A stretch of 33,685 nucleotides of DNA, from assembly GCA_003615045.1 (NCBI GenBank), contig ML014307.1, positions 1 to 33,685 of the forward strand, given 5' to 3'. The position numbers and the translations under genes were made by a program. Positions 1 to 9,634 of the stretch are shown here, piece after piece. The number at the start of each line of letters is the position of its first letter. The stretch's first letter is position 1. The notes under the pieces were generated by a model. It was given only the letters and a program-made list of their open reading frames with translations, did not search any database and was not told the DNA's origin. This DNA is from Caulochytrium protostelioides (Eukaryota; Chytridiomycota; Caulochytriomycetes; Caulochytriales; Caulochytriaceae).

Positions 1-439
1 TCGCATCGTGCTGGGATGACGCGATGGCGCGTACAGTTTTATATGCCACCAGGATGATGCCGTGAACCGCCATGAACCGCCATGAACCGCAATTGGCTAT
101 GGCCGCTCATCCCAGTTCCGCTGAGAATGGTCATGCCTGTCGAAAAGTTGCGCCAGGCCCCGCGACTGCGTAAACCCGTCATACCAGCGCGGCAATTTAC
201 TTCGCACGGGGGGAGACTTTCCACGGGACTTCCCACGACGCGGGTCGCATCATGACAGGTGCCGTGGCATATTCCCTCGGCGATGGTGGACGTAGGCCCC
301 GCCCTTCCATAATATGATGTGGATCATTCACGGGAGCCGTGGGGGTGAGGAATGGCCGGTTGGACGGCTAAGGTGCTCGCCACCATCAGGCTCGCCACGC
401 CTTCCACGACTGCCGGTCTATTTTGACAGCATACGCTCG
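1..439. other. intergenic, no gene seen
   Basis: No convincing coding region is visible. A 10-base unit (catgaaccgc) is repeated in tandem about three times at 61-90. A 9-base inverted repeat (cagcatacg at 427-435 and cgtatgctg at 450-458) sits at the border with the transposon remnant that follows. Short open frames here are typical of GC-rich DNA and lack recognisable motifs. Confidence 0.6.
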
Positions 440-645
440 AGCATGACAACGTATGCTGGAACATACAGGCCCGCCCGTGAGACGACCTAACCTGAACACC
501 ATGCCCTCCTTAGTGCCCCCCAGGGGTCCTCCCCGAGGCAGTAGCGCATTTGGTTCAAGGTCGGAGTAGCTTGTCGACCACAGGCTGCAGCGGCGCTTGC
601 CGAGGGTTGCGGCACAGCGCCGCAGATCGGACGGGTAGGGCCAGG
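440..645 (-). mobile_element. Fanzor element right-end fragment (copy A)
   Basis: This stretch aligns by eye with the right ends of the Fanzor copies at 4843, 18231 and 26705. It has the same order of blocks: a short acatacaggc-type terminal motif, 'gagacgacctaac', 'ccatgccctcc', 'ccccccaggggtcc', then 'gaggcagtagcgcat' and a more variable segment ending near 'gggtagggccagg'. Similarity stops before the conserved C-terminal coding motif, so only the non-catalytic end is left. The matching ends elsewhere lie at the 3' side of minus-strand Fanzor coding sequence, so this fragment is also oriented to minus. It is old, with many substitutions relative to the other copies. Confidence 0.6.
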
Positions 646-1222
646 CGACCTAGAGAAGGGAGTTCTGGGCTCGATAAAGCCCCTGATGAAGCACGTTCAC
701 TCTTACCGCACCATCGGCCGAGGCAGAGAGGGGAAATGTTGTCAGTTGCTCGGGTGTACCGCCAACACCCCTGTGGCGCAAGGGGCCTGAACCAGCCCCA
801 TCTGCAAGTAACCTGAGACGCGGCGGCGCCCGATCCCTGTCACACCTTGTCCCCCTTGGGCCGGCCTGCCCATCGGGAACATAGGCGTTGGCGATCTCTT
901 TAGTTTCCGAAGTACGGGTTAAATACCGAAGCAACAATGCATCGAGTCAGGGCTTAAGCATCACCCTAAACTTTCACTCCCCTCACTGCCGAATGCAAAA
1001 CCGGTATGAAGCACGGCAGCGTCGGCATCACTCGTCGGCGCTCGCGTCGACAATTGACGCAGCGTTGAGCGGCGTTATTGTGCCATGCCGCCGCCCCCTT
1101 GCTCCTCGGTCTCCTGCGAGCCTGTAGGGTCGCTCTGCTGATCGACCCTAATCGGCCCCGCTGCCGCTTTCGTCTCTGACGCGCTGCTACATCTTCTGGA
1201 AGCGACAGGGGCCCTGCTGACC
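646..1222. other. intergenic upstream of NEM1
   Basis: No gene is recognised here. The stretch separates the transposon remnant from the first host gene and presumably holds the NEM1 promoter and 5' leader. Open frames on both strands are GC-driven and match no family that I can name. Confidence 0.5.
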
Positions 1223-2392
1223 ATGCTCGGTCTCCCAGGCACCTGGGCCGTGGCCGCAGTGACTTGCGTGCTGGCCTATGTCCTCTACACGCTGCTGGCA
1301 GCATGGCAACCGCATGCCGCGCCAGGGCCGCCGCACATCGCCTCGGCATCGCCGTCTGTCCCGCCCGTCTACGGCGCCCGTCCGCGTCAGCGCCGCATCA
1401 CCCGCGCGGTTGGCGCCCTCACGCGCTGGGCCCGGCCGATCGTCGCCATCACGATTGCGCCCATCATCTGGCTCGCCGCCGCGCTGCGCCCCGAGGCGGT
1501 CCGCCACCTGCTCTGGCAGCTATACCGATCCTACCGTTTGACCGATCCCCGCCGCAAGGCCCACCACCGCCGATCGCGCCGAGGGTCTCAACCCCCGCGA
1601 GCTAGCCTCGGTGCCGACGCGAGTCGCTCAATCAGTACTACCGCGTCGTCACTGGCCGGCGTGGGGCCCTTTCACCCCTATGACACGTCGTCGTCGATGC
1701 ATACTTCCCCGATCTGGACAGCCGTGCGTGCTGATGGCGCTCGCCCCAGCCATGTGGATGCCGCACGCCGCGCGCTGCCATATACAGCGGCTTCGCAGCC
1801 GTCTCCCAGCGTCCAAGCTTCCTCGCAGCGCCACCGTCATAGTACGATTCCCCCAAATCTTCCGCCCGTCCGACGGCGGCGCAAAACGTTAGTACTTGAT
1901 TTGGACGAGACGCTGATTCATTCGACGGCACGGTCGGCGCGCGGGTATGAACACACGATCGAAGTCATGCTTGGCAAACACGTCTGTCTCTACTTTGTGT
2001 TTAAGCGGCCCTTTTGCGACTATTTTCTGCAGAAAGTCAGCTCGTGGTATGACGTCGTAATTTTCACTGCGTCCATGCCCGAATATGCCGACCCGGTGAT
2101 CGACTGGCTCGATAAGGGCCGCACGATGGTGCAGCGCCGTATGTTCCGCAACGCGTGCACGCTCCACAACGGCACCTACGTCAAGGACTTGGAGCAGATC
2201 AATTCGGATCTCAGCCAGATATGTCTGCTAGACAACTCGCCCATCTCGTATGCGCTTCAGCAGGACAACGGTATTCCCATCGATGATTGGACTCAGGACC
2301 CCAACGATGAAGCGCTGCTGGACTTGTTGCCATTTCTCGAAGCGCTCCGCTTTACGGATGATGTGCGGAGTATCCTGAGCTTACGAACATGA
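1223..2392 (+). CDS. NEM1: Nem1/CTDNEP1-type lipin phosphatase (HAD, NIF domain)
   Basis: The 389-residue product is a NIF/FCP1-type HAD phosphatase. The signature DLDETLIHS lies at residues 226-234, with Asp226 as predicted nucleophile and Asp228 as general acid. It is followed by the family blocks KRPFCDYFL, VVIFTASMPEYADPVIDWL, RNACTLHNGTYVKDL, LLDNSPISYA and LLPFLEALRFTDDVRSIL. This order matches fungal Nem1, the catalytic subunit of Nem1-Spo7, which dephosphorylates lipin (Pah1) at the nuclear/ER membrane and so controls phospholipid versus triacylglycerol synthesis. A hydrophobic helix at about residues 6-26 and a second at about 73-92 fit Nem1's N-terminal membrane anchoring. Residues 95-215 are low-complexity and probably disordered. 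The start is the first ATG and it precedes the membrane helix. Metazoan dullard/CTDNEP1 is the alternative name. No intron is needed. Confidence 0.9.
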   Translation: MLGLPGTWAVAAVTCVLAYVLYTLLAAWQPHAAPGPPHIASASPSVPPVYGARPRQRRITRAVGALTRWARPIVAITIAPIIWLAAALRPEAVRHLLWQLYRSYRLTDPRRKAHHRRSRRGSQPPRASLGADASRSISTTASSLAGVGPFHPYDTSSSMHTSPIWTAVRADGARPSHVDAARRALPYTAASQPSPSVQASSQRHRHSTIPPNLPPVRRRRKTLVLDLDETLIHSTARSARGYEHTIEVMLGKHVCLYFVFKRPFCDYFLQKVSSWYDVVIFTASMPEYADPVIDWLDKGRTMVQRRMFRNACTLHNGTYVKDLEQINSDLSQICLLDNSPISYALQQDNGIPIDDWTQDPNDEALLDLLPFLEALRFTDDVRSILSLRT

Positions 2393-3515
2393 CCACAGCT
2401 TCTATTACCATGCTGATGAGGCTGACGATGTGGCATGGCGCTTACGACGTGTCGGCCACAGCGCCGGATAGCCACACGGTTTGTACTTGTTTTTATATAT
2501 TTTAAAGAAAACACAGGCCCACCGTCCCCGACCCAGCACGGTGTCCTTGTCTATCAGCGGCGGCGGGTTCGGGCCCACTTCGAGACCCAACGCGCGGCGG
2601 TGCGCAGCCACCATCTGCTGCATCGCGGGCGACCGCTGCACGGCTTCCCAGTCCCGACGCGGCGCCCACCCGCAGATTTTTACGACTCTCGAACAAGAAA
2701 CGATCCCGACACGCCGTTACACCAAGACCAGCCGGCGCAGAAAGTAGTTCATACCGGCGAGTGAAAGGATAAATACCGGTCGAGTGTATAGGGAGTTCTC
2801 GAACGCGAGGACACGTAGAGCTAAAGCTCGCCTATCTATCAACTGTACGGAAGATTGCCGCCGACGCCTTGAACTAATGTCAGGATGGAATGTAGCATCC
2901 ATAGAGCATAAGAGTCTGCTATATTCTGAATTTCACTGTTCTTGTGAAATCTTTCCTATTTCGCTTGGGAGAACATAATTAATTAGATTTTGTAAGGCCG
3001 CAGCGTGAAACCAGGCAGGTTTGCTGTATCACGCAATGTCCGCAATGAGTGGGACCTTCTGTGGCGTGGCGTCCCTTGTGGCTGGGCCGAAGAGCGCATA
3101 TAGTGATATCGGGGCGACGGCCGCCGAGAAAAGCCGCAGAACCCAAGAAGCGTGCAGCGGTCGGTCTTGAGCGGCGGCCGATCCGGATTCGTCCACGCGA
3201 CGGGTGCATTCGATCTGATGACACAAGGCGCGTTTTGCGTGCTAGCCTCACTCAGTTACCCTTTTTTATCCACTCGCGTCATGGAAGCGAGCCTACTCAA
3301 TGTCCACCCGGAGTCGTTGACGGCTCTGGATAAAGGTATGAATTTTAGAGAACCCACCAGATTATCGCCATCGCACCGATTACGCGACATGATCCTGTAC
3401 CTTCATATGGAGTATGTCCAGTCAGCAAGGTTATATGAAGATTGTGTTTAGCTTGTCGTTCTTTGTTTCGGATGACACGTCGATGTAGAAAACTCATACG
3501 CCTGTGGAAACCTCA
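2393..3515. other. intergenic between NEM1 and the RAD51-paralogue gene
   Basis: No gene is supported. An AT-rich patch around 2480-2512 (tttttatatattttaaag) is a plausible 3'-end/polyadenylation region for NEM1. A 99-codon frame at 3152-3451 has no ATG at its beginning and no recognisable motif. The segment just before 3516 presumably holds the promoter of the next gene. Confidence 0.5.
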
Positions 3516-4743
3516 ATGACCACGGGACTGTCCGTTCACGACGAATTAGTGGGAATCACGACGATCCAGCAGGTTCTGGAGCTGGGTGAGGAGGCCCTCT
3601 CGCAAAAGACACGGCTTGTTCTTCCCCGTGCTCAAGAGGTCGTGGCCGAGTCGGCCCGGTGCCTCAGCCGTGCCGGTGTCACGGTGCGTCACTTGCTCAC
3701 GCAGCAGCGAGCGCTCCATATCGTTCTGCCCGACCGCGCTTGCGCGCAGGCTTTCCCATCGCTCTATACTGGCACGGTTCATGAGATATATGGCGAGAGT
3801 GGTAGCGGCAAAACCCAGATGTGCCTGCAACTCGCGCTGCTTGTGCAGCTCGACCCCGAGCTAGGGGGGCTTGCAAAAGGTGAGTCTCCGTCGGCCTGCC
3901 CTTCGCAGGTATGAGCATGCTGCCTCTATACCCCTATACGATGATGATGACGACTGACGATTGCTTGATCCGATTAGGACGTATGGTATGTGCTATGCTT
4001 CTACCCCTGCAGAAGCGGTATACATCTCGACGGAGCACCCGTTCGCGCTGGCGCGAGCGCAGCAGATGGCCGCGGCCGTTGCGGAGGTTGTCGCGACCAT
4101 CGCCGGGGACGACGACGCTCACGCGCGCGCGGCTGTGACGCTGGCCTCAGGATCAGATCGCATCCATCTGATGAGCATCAACGATCCGGCTGTGCTACTG
4201 CACGTCGTCCAGTACCAGCTCCCCAGCTTTGCGGCGCGGGGCCGACTGGGACTGATCGTGATCGACTCGATGGCCGGGTGCTTCCGCGGCCCGCCCGTGA
4301 GCGACGACGTCCTCGGCGGCGCGCCCCCGGCGCACGGCCCCGATGGCGGCTCCGCCGTGCCCGCCTTGGACTATGCGCAGCGCGGACACGACATGAACAC
4401 GGTCGTGACGCGCCTCCGCGCTCTCGCCGACGACCACGGTTTGGTGGTCGTGCTGACGAACCAAGTCACCGCGCGGCCGGGCGCCGGCGGGACGGCTCGG
4501 GGTTCTGGCGGCGACGGGGGACACCTTGAACCGGCGTTAGGTCTCGCCTTCTCGACACTCATTGGCACCCGAATACATCTTTCCAAAGCGCCATCGGCCG
4601 GCGATCTTGATGCGCAGCATGATGCGGCAGCCAGTGACAGCGGCTGGCGGCGGCAACTTGCCATCACCTTCTCCTCGGTCCACCCGACGATGTCTGTTCC
4701 GTTCCGCATCACCGCCGAGGGCGTCGTGCCGGCGTCGTCATGA
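3516..4743 (+). CDS. XRCC3: RAD51 paralogue (RAD57/XRCC3-like recombination ATPase)
   Basis: Two exons (3516-3879 and 4013-4743) give a 364-residue RecA/RAD51-fold ATPase. Walker A is GESGSGKTQ from residue 93, inside the HEIYGESGSGKTQMCLQL block typical of RAD57 and XRCC3. The exon junction produces EAVYISTEHPF, the usual 'YISTE' strand of this family. Walker B is LGLIVIDSMAG with its Asp at about residue 206. VVVLTNQVT (L2-like region) and EPALGLAFSTLIGTRIHL are also family landmarks. Such paralogues help load and stabilise RAD51 filaments in homologous recombination in the nucleus. The ATG at 3516 leaves about 92 residues before Walker A, close to the usual length for XRCC3. A small Gly/Pro/Ala-rich insert (PPVSDDVLGGAPPAHGPDGG) follows Walker B. 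RAD57 versus XRCC3 cannot be settled by eye. Confidence 0.85.
3880..4012 (+). other. spliceosomal intron (133 nt)
   Basis: The donor gtgagt directly follows codon phase 1 of exon 1 (aaa g), and the acceptor is ctacccctgcag. Splicing here joins AAAG to AAGCGGTATAC and restores the conserved YISTE strand. The alternative acceptor 'attag' at about 3977 would put the downstream exon out of frame, so the later acceptor is preferred. A CTGAC-like branch-point candidate lies near 3953. Confidence 0.8.
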
Positions 4744-4842
4744 ACTTTGCCCGACTTCCTTGGGGTGAGACGCTTCGGTTGTCTCATATATATATATGTA
4801 CAGAAGAACAAACAGGTTTATTCTTACCAAAACCCAACTTGG

Positions 4843-5512
4843 TGCCATGTCCTCAACACGAATGCCATGCCCTCCTCGATGAACCCCAGGGGTCTCTCAC
4901 GGAGGCAGTATCGCATTCATCGCCGGATGAGCTCGTCGACGACGGACTGCAGGGGGCTCGCCGAGGGTTACGGTACAGCACCTTTGGTCTGACGGGTAAG
5001 GCCAGACAGCGTCGGATGTTCAACGCGGCATTGAGATCGCGGTTCACAAACTTGCCGTTGGTGGCATCACACCACAGCAAACCTTGAACCATGAAACCCT
5101 GGCGCCGGCGTTGACCGGGGGTCAGGACCACATTTGTGCATACACCCGGGTCCTGTGGACCGGGTCGACGGCCGTCGGCGCCGTGGAGGGGGCGCCCGCC
5201 CGGGACGCGTGAGAGATCGGCACCTTCATCGGGTTCCGGGGTTTCACCCTGGTCAGGAGGTCATTCGTCCCGGCATGCACCTGGGTCGTCCGGAACTCGT
5301 CGACCAGGACGGTGCGGAACCGCTGGGCGTACGCCTGTTACGCTCGAGCGGTTGGAACAGAGATGTCGTCCTTGCCGCCGGGGGCAAACTTGGCCGCGCC
5401 ATAGGCGACCCTAACAGGTTTGCCCTCCGTGGCCGGCCTTTTGGCGACGCGGTTGATGAATTCGGCAAACACGCGCTGCTTGTCTCTGCCTCCTTTTCGC
5501 GGGTAGAGTGAA
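4843..5512 (-). pseudogene. Fanzor nuclease C-terminal relic (copy B)
   Basis: Read on the minus strand, this encodes pieces of a Fanzor (eukaryotic TnpB-like) nuclease. KQRVFAEFINRVAK comes first. LVDEFRTTQVHAGT carries the RuvC-II Glu. After a linker come GLLWCDATNGKFVNRDLNAA and LNIRR, with the RuvC-III Asp in RDLNAA. The pieces lie in more than one frame and an in-frame stop interrupts the middle, so the copy is dead and lacks the N-terminal two thirds. The interval between the QVHAGT histidine (5277) and the MYAQ-type tyrosine (5142) is only about 45 residues, the shortest linker of the three measurable copies. The conserved right end (ccatgccctcc and ccccaggggtc) follows from about 4905 down to 4853. 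It lies just downstream of the RAD51-paralogue gene. Confidence 0.75.
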
Positions 5513-7035
5513 TACGGTCGACGGGAAGACCCCGTGGCGCCCATAGTCTCCAAGGCGCCCATGGCCTTCAAGGCGCTCCCGGCCTCCAAGGCCGCGGGCA
5601 CCGCAAACGCTTTTCATGGCGTTCTTGTGCGGACCGCTCGTTTCGGAGGAAAGATGAGCGGGCTGAAAGGGCTGACCGCCACGTGGCATAGAGGTGGCGG
5701 CGGCATGCCATCATGGGGCGGCGACATACTTTCACGAGTGGTACAGTCATGCGCGGTCCTCGAGCAACCGGAAGAAAGGAAGCACCGACGTCGCGTCGTG
5801 CTCCTCTTTTTTCTCGCCGAGAGGGAACTTATACATGCGGTCGGCATGCCGGATGCTAGACAGCCTGTGGGCAATCGAGAGGGTGGTGCGGCCCTTCGCG
5901 GCCTCCGCGAGGTTTCGCGAGACGCGCATCTCGTCCTGGCTAGACAGTTGTCTCGCGTTGAGGAACGGAAAGCTTCATTCAGCACGATGGGGCATCAACT
6001 CAAGGTGCTGCAGCGCAAGACTGCGATGGGCCCTGCGATGGGCCAAGCGGCTTGGCAACAGCGGGGTCCGTGGGAAAGGGGCTTGTCCGCTCGTGTCGGA
6101 CCTTGAATCCGGCTTGCAGCCTGACTTGCTTTGCTCCGCTGATGGAAAAGACGCACGAACGAGTGCGCATGTGCAAGGGTGAGTGCGAGACGACCGACGA
6201 GCACTGACAATGACGCGCCGACACGTGCGCCTGAGGGTACAGCGCCGAGTTTGCAACAAAGCCAACGCCGCGGGGTGCGGACTTTTCTTTTTTTTTTTTT
6301 TGTCGTTGGAGAGGCGGAGGTAGGGCGGCGCGACGCGCTTAGAGATTGCCGCGGCGGCACGATTCTAACACAGGAAGTCCAGGGGGGAGCCGATGGTAAA
6401 ATTCGATGGGAAGGCTGCCCCGCGGACCCAGCACCGACCAAGCAGATGGCAACAGCAGTCCTGATGATGAAGGGATGAATGCAACGCTCGCAACTCCCCG
6501 ACCCCGCTCGGTGAGCGCGCACTGGAAATCCGGCACGGGGCGACCAGCGGACCCCGGCCACCAATGCACCTGCCCCGGCACCTGCTAGGCGACGGGAAGC
6601 GAAACACCCTTGCCGAAGCAGCAAGTCGAGGTGCTGGGGCTACGCAGGGCCCCCGAGAGCAGAGTCGGACGACGGAGCACGGCGGGGCAACGGAGTCAGC
6701 TTGTCTCCGCCGTTTCTTTTTTTGCATTCCAGTGCTAAGCGTCACAGCTGCGATGTCTTACCGAACGGGCTAGGCGAGTACATAAAGCCCGTCGTCCCAT
6801 CGATAGAGGAGGCGGTCTCCCTACGTCGTGTCAAGCACAATAGAATGGTGGGAGGGAGGTGTAGCATGGGAAGGCAGGAGGCAGACAGAGGTATGGATCC
6901 TAACTTGACCAAAGACCCGTACGCTGACCACGCTGACCGCTGACGTGCTTGATCCGCCTTCGGTGACGCCTGACTTGTTGTACTTCTGTACGGCTGCTCA
7001 TTCCCCGTGACTTCTCGCGCTTGATCCTGTTCAGG
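5513..7035. other. intergenic with one gene relic
   Basis: Apart from the ABC-exporter fragment described separately, I see no gene. A homopolymer T run lies at about 6287-6301. Repetitive 'aaggcgcccatggccttcaaggcg'-like wording occurs around 5550-5600. The last 100 bases hold the leader of the secreted repeat protein. A pyrimidine-rich 'cctgttcag' directly before its ATG could be a splice acceptor for an upstream non-coding exon, which I cannot confirm. Confidence 0.5.
5747..5955 (-). pseudogene. ABC exporter nucleotide-binding-domain relic
   Basis: The minus strand encodes about 60 residues that match the end of an ABC subfamily B nucleotide-binding domain: LSSQDEMRVSRNLAEAAKGR followed by TTLSIAHRLSSIRHADRMY. 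This corresponds to the segment after the D-loop, then the H-loop (IAHRLS, switch His present) and the following strand. It resembles mitochondrial/ATM1-MDL-type exporters. No Walker A, signature or membrane-domain sequence is found nearby, and homology ends soon after KKEEHD. It is therefore a small orphan remnant of a duplicated or deleted transporter gene, not a working gene. Confidence 0.65.
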
Positions 7036-8178
7036 ATGTTCTTCAACGCGGCCATTGCGGCTGCCGTGTTGCAGGTGGCCTCAGCCCTGCCGGCGGTCCT
7101 CAACTACGGCTACCTCCAGCCGAGCGTCGTGGAGACGACCTTGACGACCTCGTGCACAAAGACGCCGACGCCGACGCAGGTGCTGCCTACGTACACCCCG
7201 GTCCCGGTCTCGCTCGAGACCGTCACCACCAACTTCCAGGACACCGTCTTTGTGACGGCGCCGTCTGCGACGACGACTTCATGCACCAAGAAGCTGGAGT
7301 CGATGCCCACCACGACGACTTCATGCACCAAGAAGCTGCAGTCGATGCCTACCACGACGACTTCATGCACTAAGAAGCTGCAGTCGATGCCCACCACGAC
7401 GACTTCATGCACCAAGAAGCTGCAGTCGATGCCCACCACGACGACTTCATGCACCAAGAAGCTGCAGTCGATGCCGACCACGACGACTTCATGCACTAAG
7501 AAGCTGCAGTCGATGCCCACCACGACGACCTCATGTACCAAGACGGCGGCGCTGACGACGAGCACCTCGTGCACTAAGAAGGCTGCGCTGACGACCAGCT
7601 CGTGCACCAAGACCCCGACACCGACGTTCGTTCTGCCGACCGAGACCGAGACCGAGGTCCCGATGATCACCTTGGACATCTTCGAGACAGAGATCGTTGA
7701 CTTTGAGCAGATGACCTTCCAGACCCAGATTCCGACGCCCACGACCTCTTGCACCAAGCTGCCCACCTATGTCCCCATCCCGTCGACATCGTGCACCAAG
7801 TCCAAGAGCCTCTTCCCGACTTATGTCCCCGTCCCTACCACGTCTTGCACTAAGTCCCAGAGTCTGCCCACCTATGTGCCTGTTCCCAGCACCACCTCGT
7901 GCACCAAGTCCCAGCGTGTTCTGCCGACGTATGTCCCAGCCCCGGCCCCGTCGACCTCCTGCACAAAGAGCTTGCAGACCGCGACCATGATCGTGAGCCC
8001 GGGCCCGGGCTCGACCTACAGCCCCAGCTACCACCTGGAAAGCCCCGCCGGTCAGGTATCGGCGGCGGTATTGGACGAATCGATCGCAGCCTCGGCCACG
8101 GGCAGTCAGACCACGGCCACCGCCTCGGCCACGGTCCCCTCTAAGACGTGGGACTACGTCGACCCCAACGAGAGCTAG
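7036..8178 (+). CDS. secreted Thr/Pro-rich protein with SCTK repeats
   Basis: The 380-residue product starts with a clear signal peptide (MFFNAAIAAAVLQVASA, likely cleaved near residue 17-19). The rest is Thr/Ser/Pro-rich and probably heavily O-glycosylated. SCTK occurs about 15 times, and every cysteine I can find in the mature protein lies inside that tetrapeptide. Residues about 80-160 contain six near-identical 14-residue units (TTTTSCTKKLQSMP). Later units are of the form (T/S)SCTK-x-LPTYVPVP. There is no C-terminal hydrophobic tail, so a GPI anchor is unlikely. The product may be an extracellular or cell-wall protein cross-linked through regularly spaced cysteines. I do not recognise a family. 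The ATG at 7036 is chosen because the signal peptide begins there. Confidence 0.75.
   Translation: MFFNAAIAAAVLQVASALPAVLNYGYLQPSVVETTLTTSCTKTPTPTQVLPTYTPVPVSLETVTTNFQDTVFVTAPSATTTSCTKKLESMPTTTTSCTKKLQSMPTTTTSCTKKLQSMPTTTTSCTKKLQSMPTTTTSCTKKLQSMPTTTTSCTKKLQSMPTTTTSCTKTAALTTSTSCTKKAALTTSSCTKTPTPTFVLPTETETEVPMITLDIFETEIVDFEQMTFQTQIPTPTTSCTKLPTYVPIPSTSCTKSKSLFPTYVPVPTTSCTKSQSLPTYVPVPSTTSCTKSQRVLPTYVPAPAPSTSCTKSLQTATMIVSPGPGSTYSPSYHLESPAGQVSAAVLDESIAASATGSQTTATASATVPSKTWDYVDPNES
7270..7521 (+). repeat. six tandem 42-bp coding repeats
   Basis: Six consecutive 42-base units encode TTTTSCTKKLQSMP (the first with KLES). The units differ only by silent changes such as accaag/actaag and cccacc/cctacc/ccgacc, so the array is homogenised at the protein level and probably changes length by slippage or unequal exchange. 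The period is a multiple of three and keeps the frame open. Confidence 0.85.
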
Positions 8179-8374
8179 ATTGCTTCGCTACACCGCCCCT
8201 GAGAGCACCGCTGGAATACGTTTCATTTTGATTATTTGATTCTCTATACATTTTTTTTCTTTCCAAATCACACACACCTCATGCCAGGCCGTTGTTTGAT
8301 CCAAAACAGGAGAAAGGACGACCGCTTTTTTTCTAGAATTTTTTTCTGTGTACGATACGCGACATCGCATCTAC

Positions 8375-9634
8375 CTAAAGACCCCGCTCCAGGGCATCGA
8401 AGAGGATATCGGTCACGTCTTTCGGACGCACGGCGAGACGTGCGCAGGTGGGGCGGTTGTAGCCATTGGCGCCCGGACGCACCGGCGTGCCGGCGGCGCG
8501 CGCCAGCCCGCAAACGTGCTCGGCGACGCGGGCGTCCTTGAAATCGATCCAAACCCACGAGAGGAAGGCCTCGCCATGGAGGGTCCACGTGGCCGCTGAG
8601 GGTCCGACGTGCGCGCGGAGACGTTCAAAACGCTCGCGCAGGTAAGCGCCCCACCCGGACGTCTTTGCCCACGTCTCGTCCAAGAAAGGCTGCTCTTCGG
8701 GACTAACCGCGGCTTCGAGGAAGGCGAGGCCCGGGACGTTCACGCTCCAGGGGACCTGGACCCGCTTGAAGGTGCGGGCGTGCTCGGCCGTCGGGCAGAG
8801 CATCGATCCCAAGCGGAGCCCCGTGCAGGACCAGATCTTGGTCCAGCTGTGCATGATGTACACGGCAATGCGGCGCGTCGCGTACAGGTCGGCGATCCAT
8901 GCCGTCTGGCGCACCAACGAGTCGTCGCGCCACGTCGGGCCATACCAGAGCTGCATGCTTTCGTCGACGATCACGACCGAGTCGTCGCGTGCATGCTTCT
9001 CGATGTACGCCTTCAGCACCGCGATCGCCATGTAGTCGCCCGTGGGGTTGTTGGGGTTCACGATGGCCATGACCGCCGTGTCCGGGTCGGGCCCGGCGGC
9101 GCGGGCCTTCGCAACCGCGTCGTCGCCGTCGCGCTCGGCCGGCGGGGGCGGCAGAACGGCGCGGTCGAGGGCGATGGCAGCGCGCTCATACTCCTTGTAT
9201 TGGATGGACGAGGGCCCGCCGCGCCACTTGCCCGGGGGCGCGAGCCGCGTCACGAGATCGATGAGCTCGCTGGCGCCATTGCCGAGCAGTAGCCGCGCAT
9301 GGAGGTTGTCGACGGCGGCATGGTCAGCGTGGCCGGCGTCGCCCGCTAGGAAGGTCGCCAGCTTGGTCTTGCTGGGCTCCTGGTCGGCGGGCGGGTAGTG
9401 GTGGCAGATATCGAGGGCGGCGCGGGCGGCGAGGAGCGGACCTTTGGGCGTGCCGAGGCCGTTGGTCGTCACGCTGAAGTCTTCGTGGAATGTCGGCAGG
9501 TGCGCCCATTCCTGGCCGCCATGATACTGCTGCGTGGACTCGTCCCAGACGCGCACTGCGGCCACGGTCGCCGTGGCGGGGCTGTCGCCAACGCCGTGGC
9601 TCTTATCCAAAATCGTCTGCAGAGTATTCACCAT
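8375..9634 (-). CDS. PLP-dependent aminotransferase (HisC/class I-II fold)
   Basis: This 419-residue fold-type I PLP enzyme shows the class I/II signature blocks. NPNNPTGDY begins at residue 193 (substrate/PLP-ring Asn). VVIVDESMQLWYGPTW supplies the Asp that contacts the PLP nitrogen. HSWTKIWSCTGLRLGS carries the Schiff-base lysine at about residue 266 in an S-W-T-K context, and Arg follows in GLRLGS. LLGNGASELIDL is the usual N-terminal PLP-phosphate block. The overall layout is like histidinol-phosphate aminotransferase and CobD-type enzymes, but substrate specificity cannot be read from sequence. The first in-frame ATG (MVNTLQ) is at 9634; more upstream codons in frame lack an ATG. It is convergent with the secreted repeat protein, with about 200 bases between the stops. 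Confidence 0.8.
   Translation of the reverse strand: MVNTLQTILDKSHGVGDSPATATVAAVRVWDESTQQYHGGQEWAHLPTFHEDFSVTTNGLGTPKGPLLAARAALDICHHYPPADQEPSKTKLATFLAGDAGHADHAAVDNLHARLLLGNGASELIDLVTRLAPPGKWRGGPSSIQYKEYERAAIALDRAVLPPPPAERDGDDAVAKARAAGPDPDTAVMAIVNPNNPTGDYMAIAVLKAYIEKHARDDSVVIVDESMQLWYGPTWRDDSLVRQTAWIADLYATRRIAVYIMHSWTKIWSCTGLRLGSMLCPTAEHARTFKRVQVPWSVNVPGLAFLEAAVSPEEQPFLDETWAKTSGWGAYLRERFERLRAHVGPSAATWTLHGEAFLSWVWIDFKDARVAEHVCGLARAAGTPVRPGANGYNRPTCARLAVRPKDVTDILFDALERGL

Noticed and set aside
3152-3451. 99-codon ORF upstream of the RAD51-paralogue gene
   Set aside because: It has no ATG at its start and no recognisable sequence, and it does not splice in frame to the downstream exon in any obvious way.
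7270-7521. CRISPR-like regular array
   Set aside because: The 42-bp units are contiguous without unique spacers and lie in frame within a eukaryotic coding sequence.
7110-7766. 218-codon minus-strand ORF with VHEVVVVGIDCSFL repeats
   Set aside because: It is the antisense image of the SCTK repeat array. The plus strand has a signal peptide and synonymous-only variation; the minus frame has no such signs.
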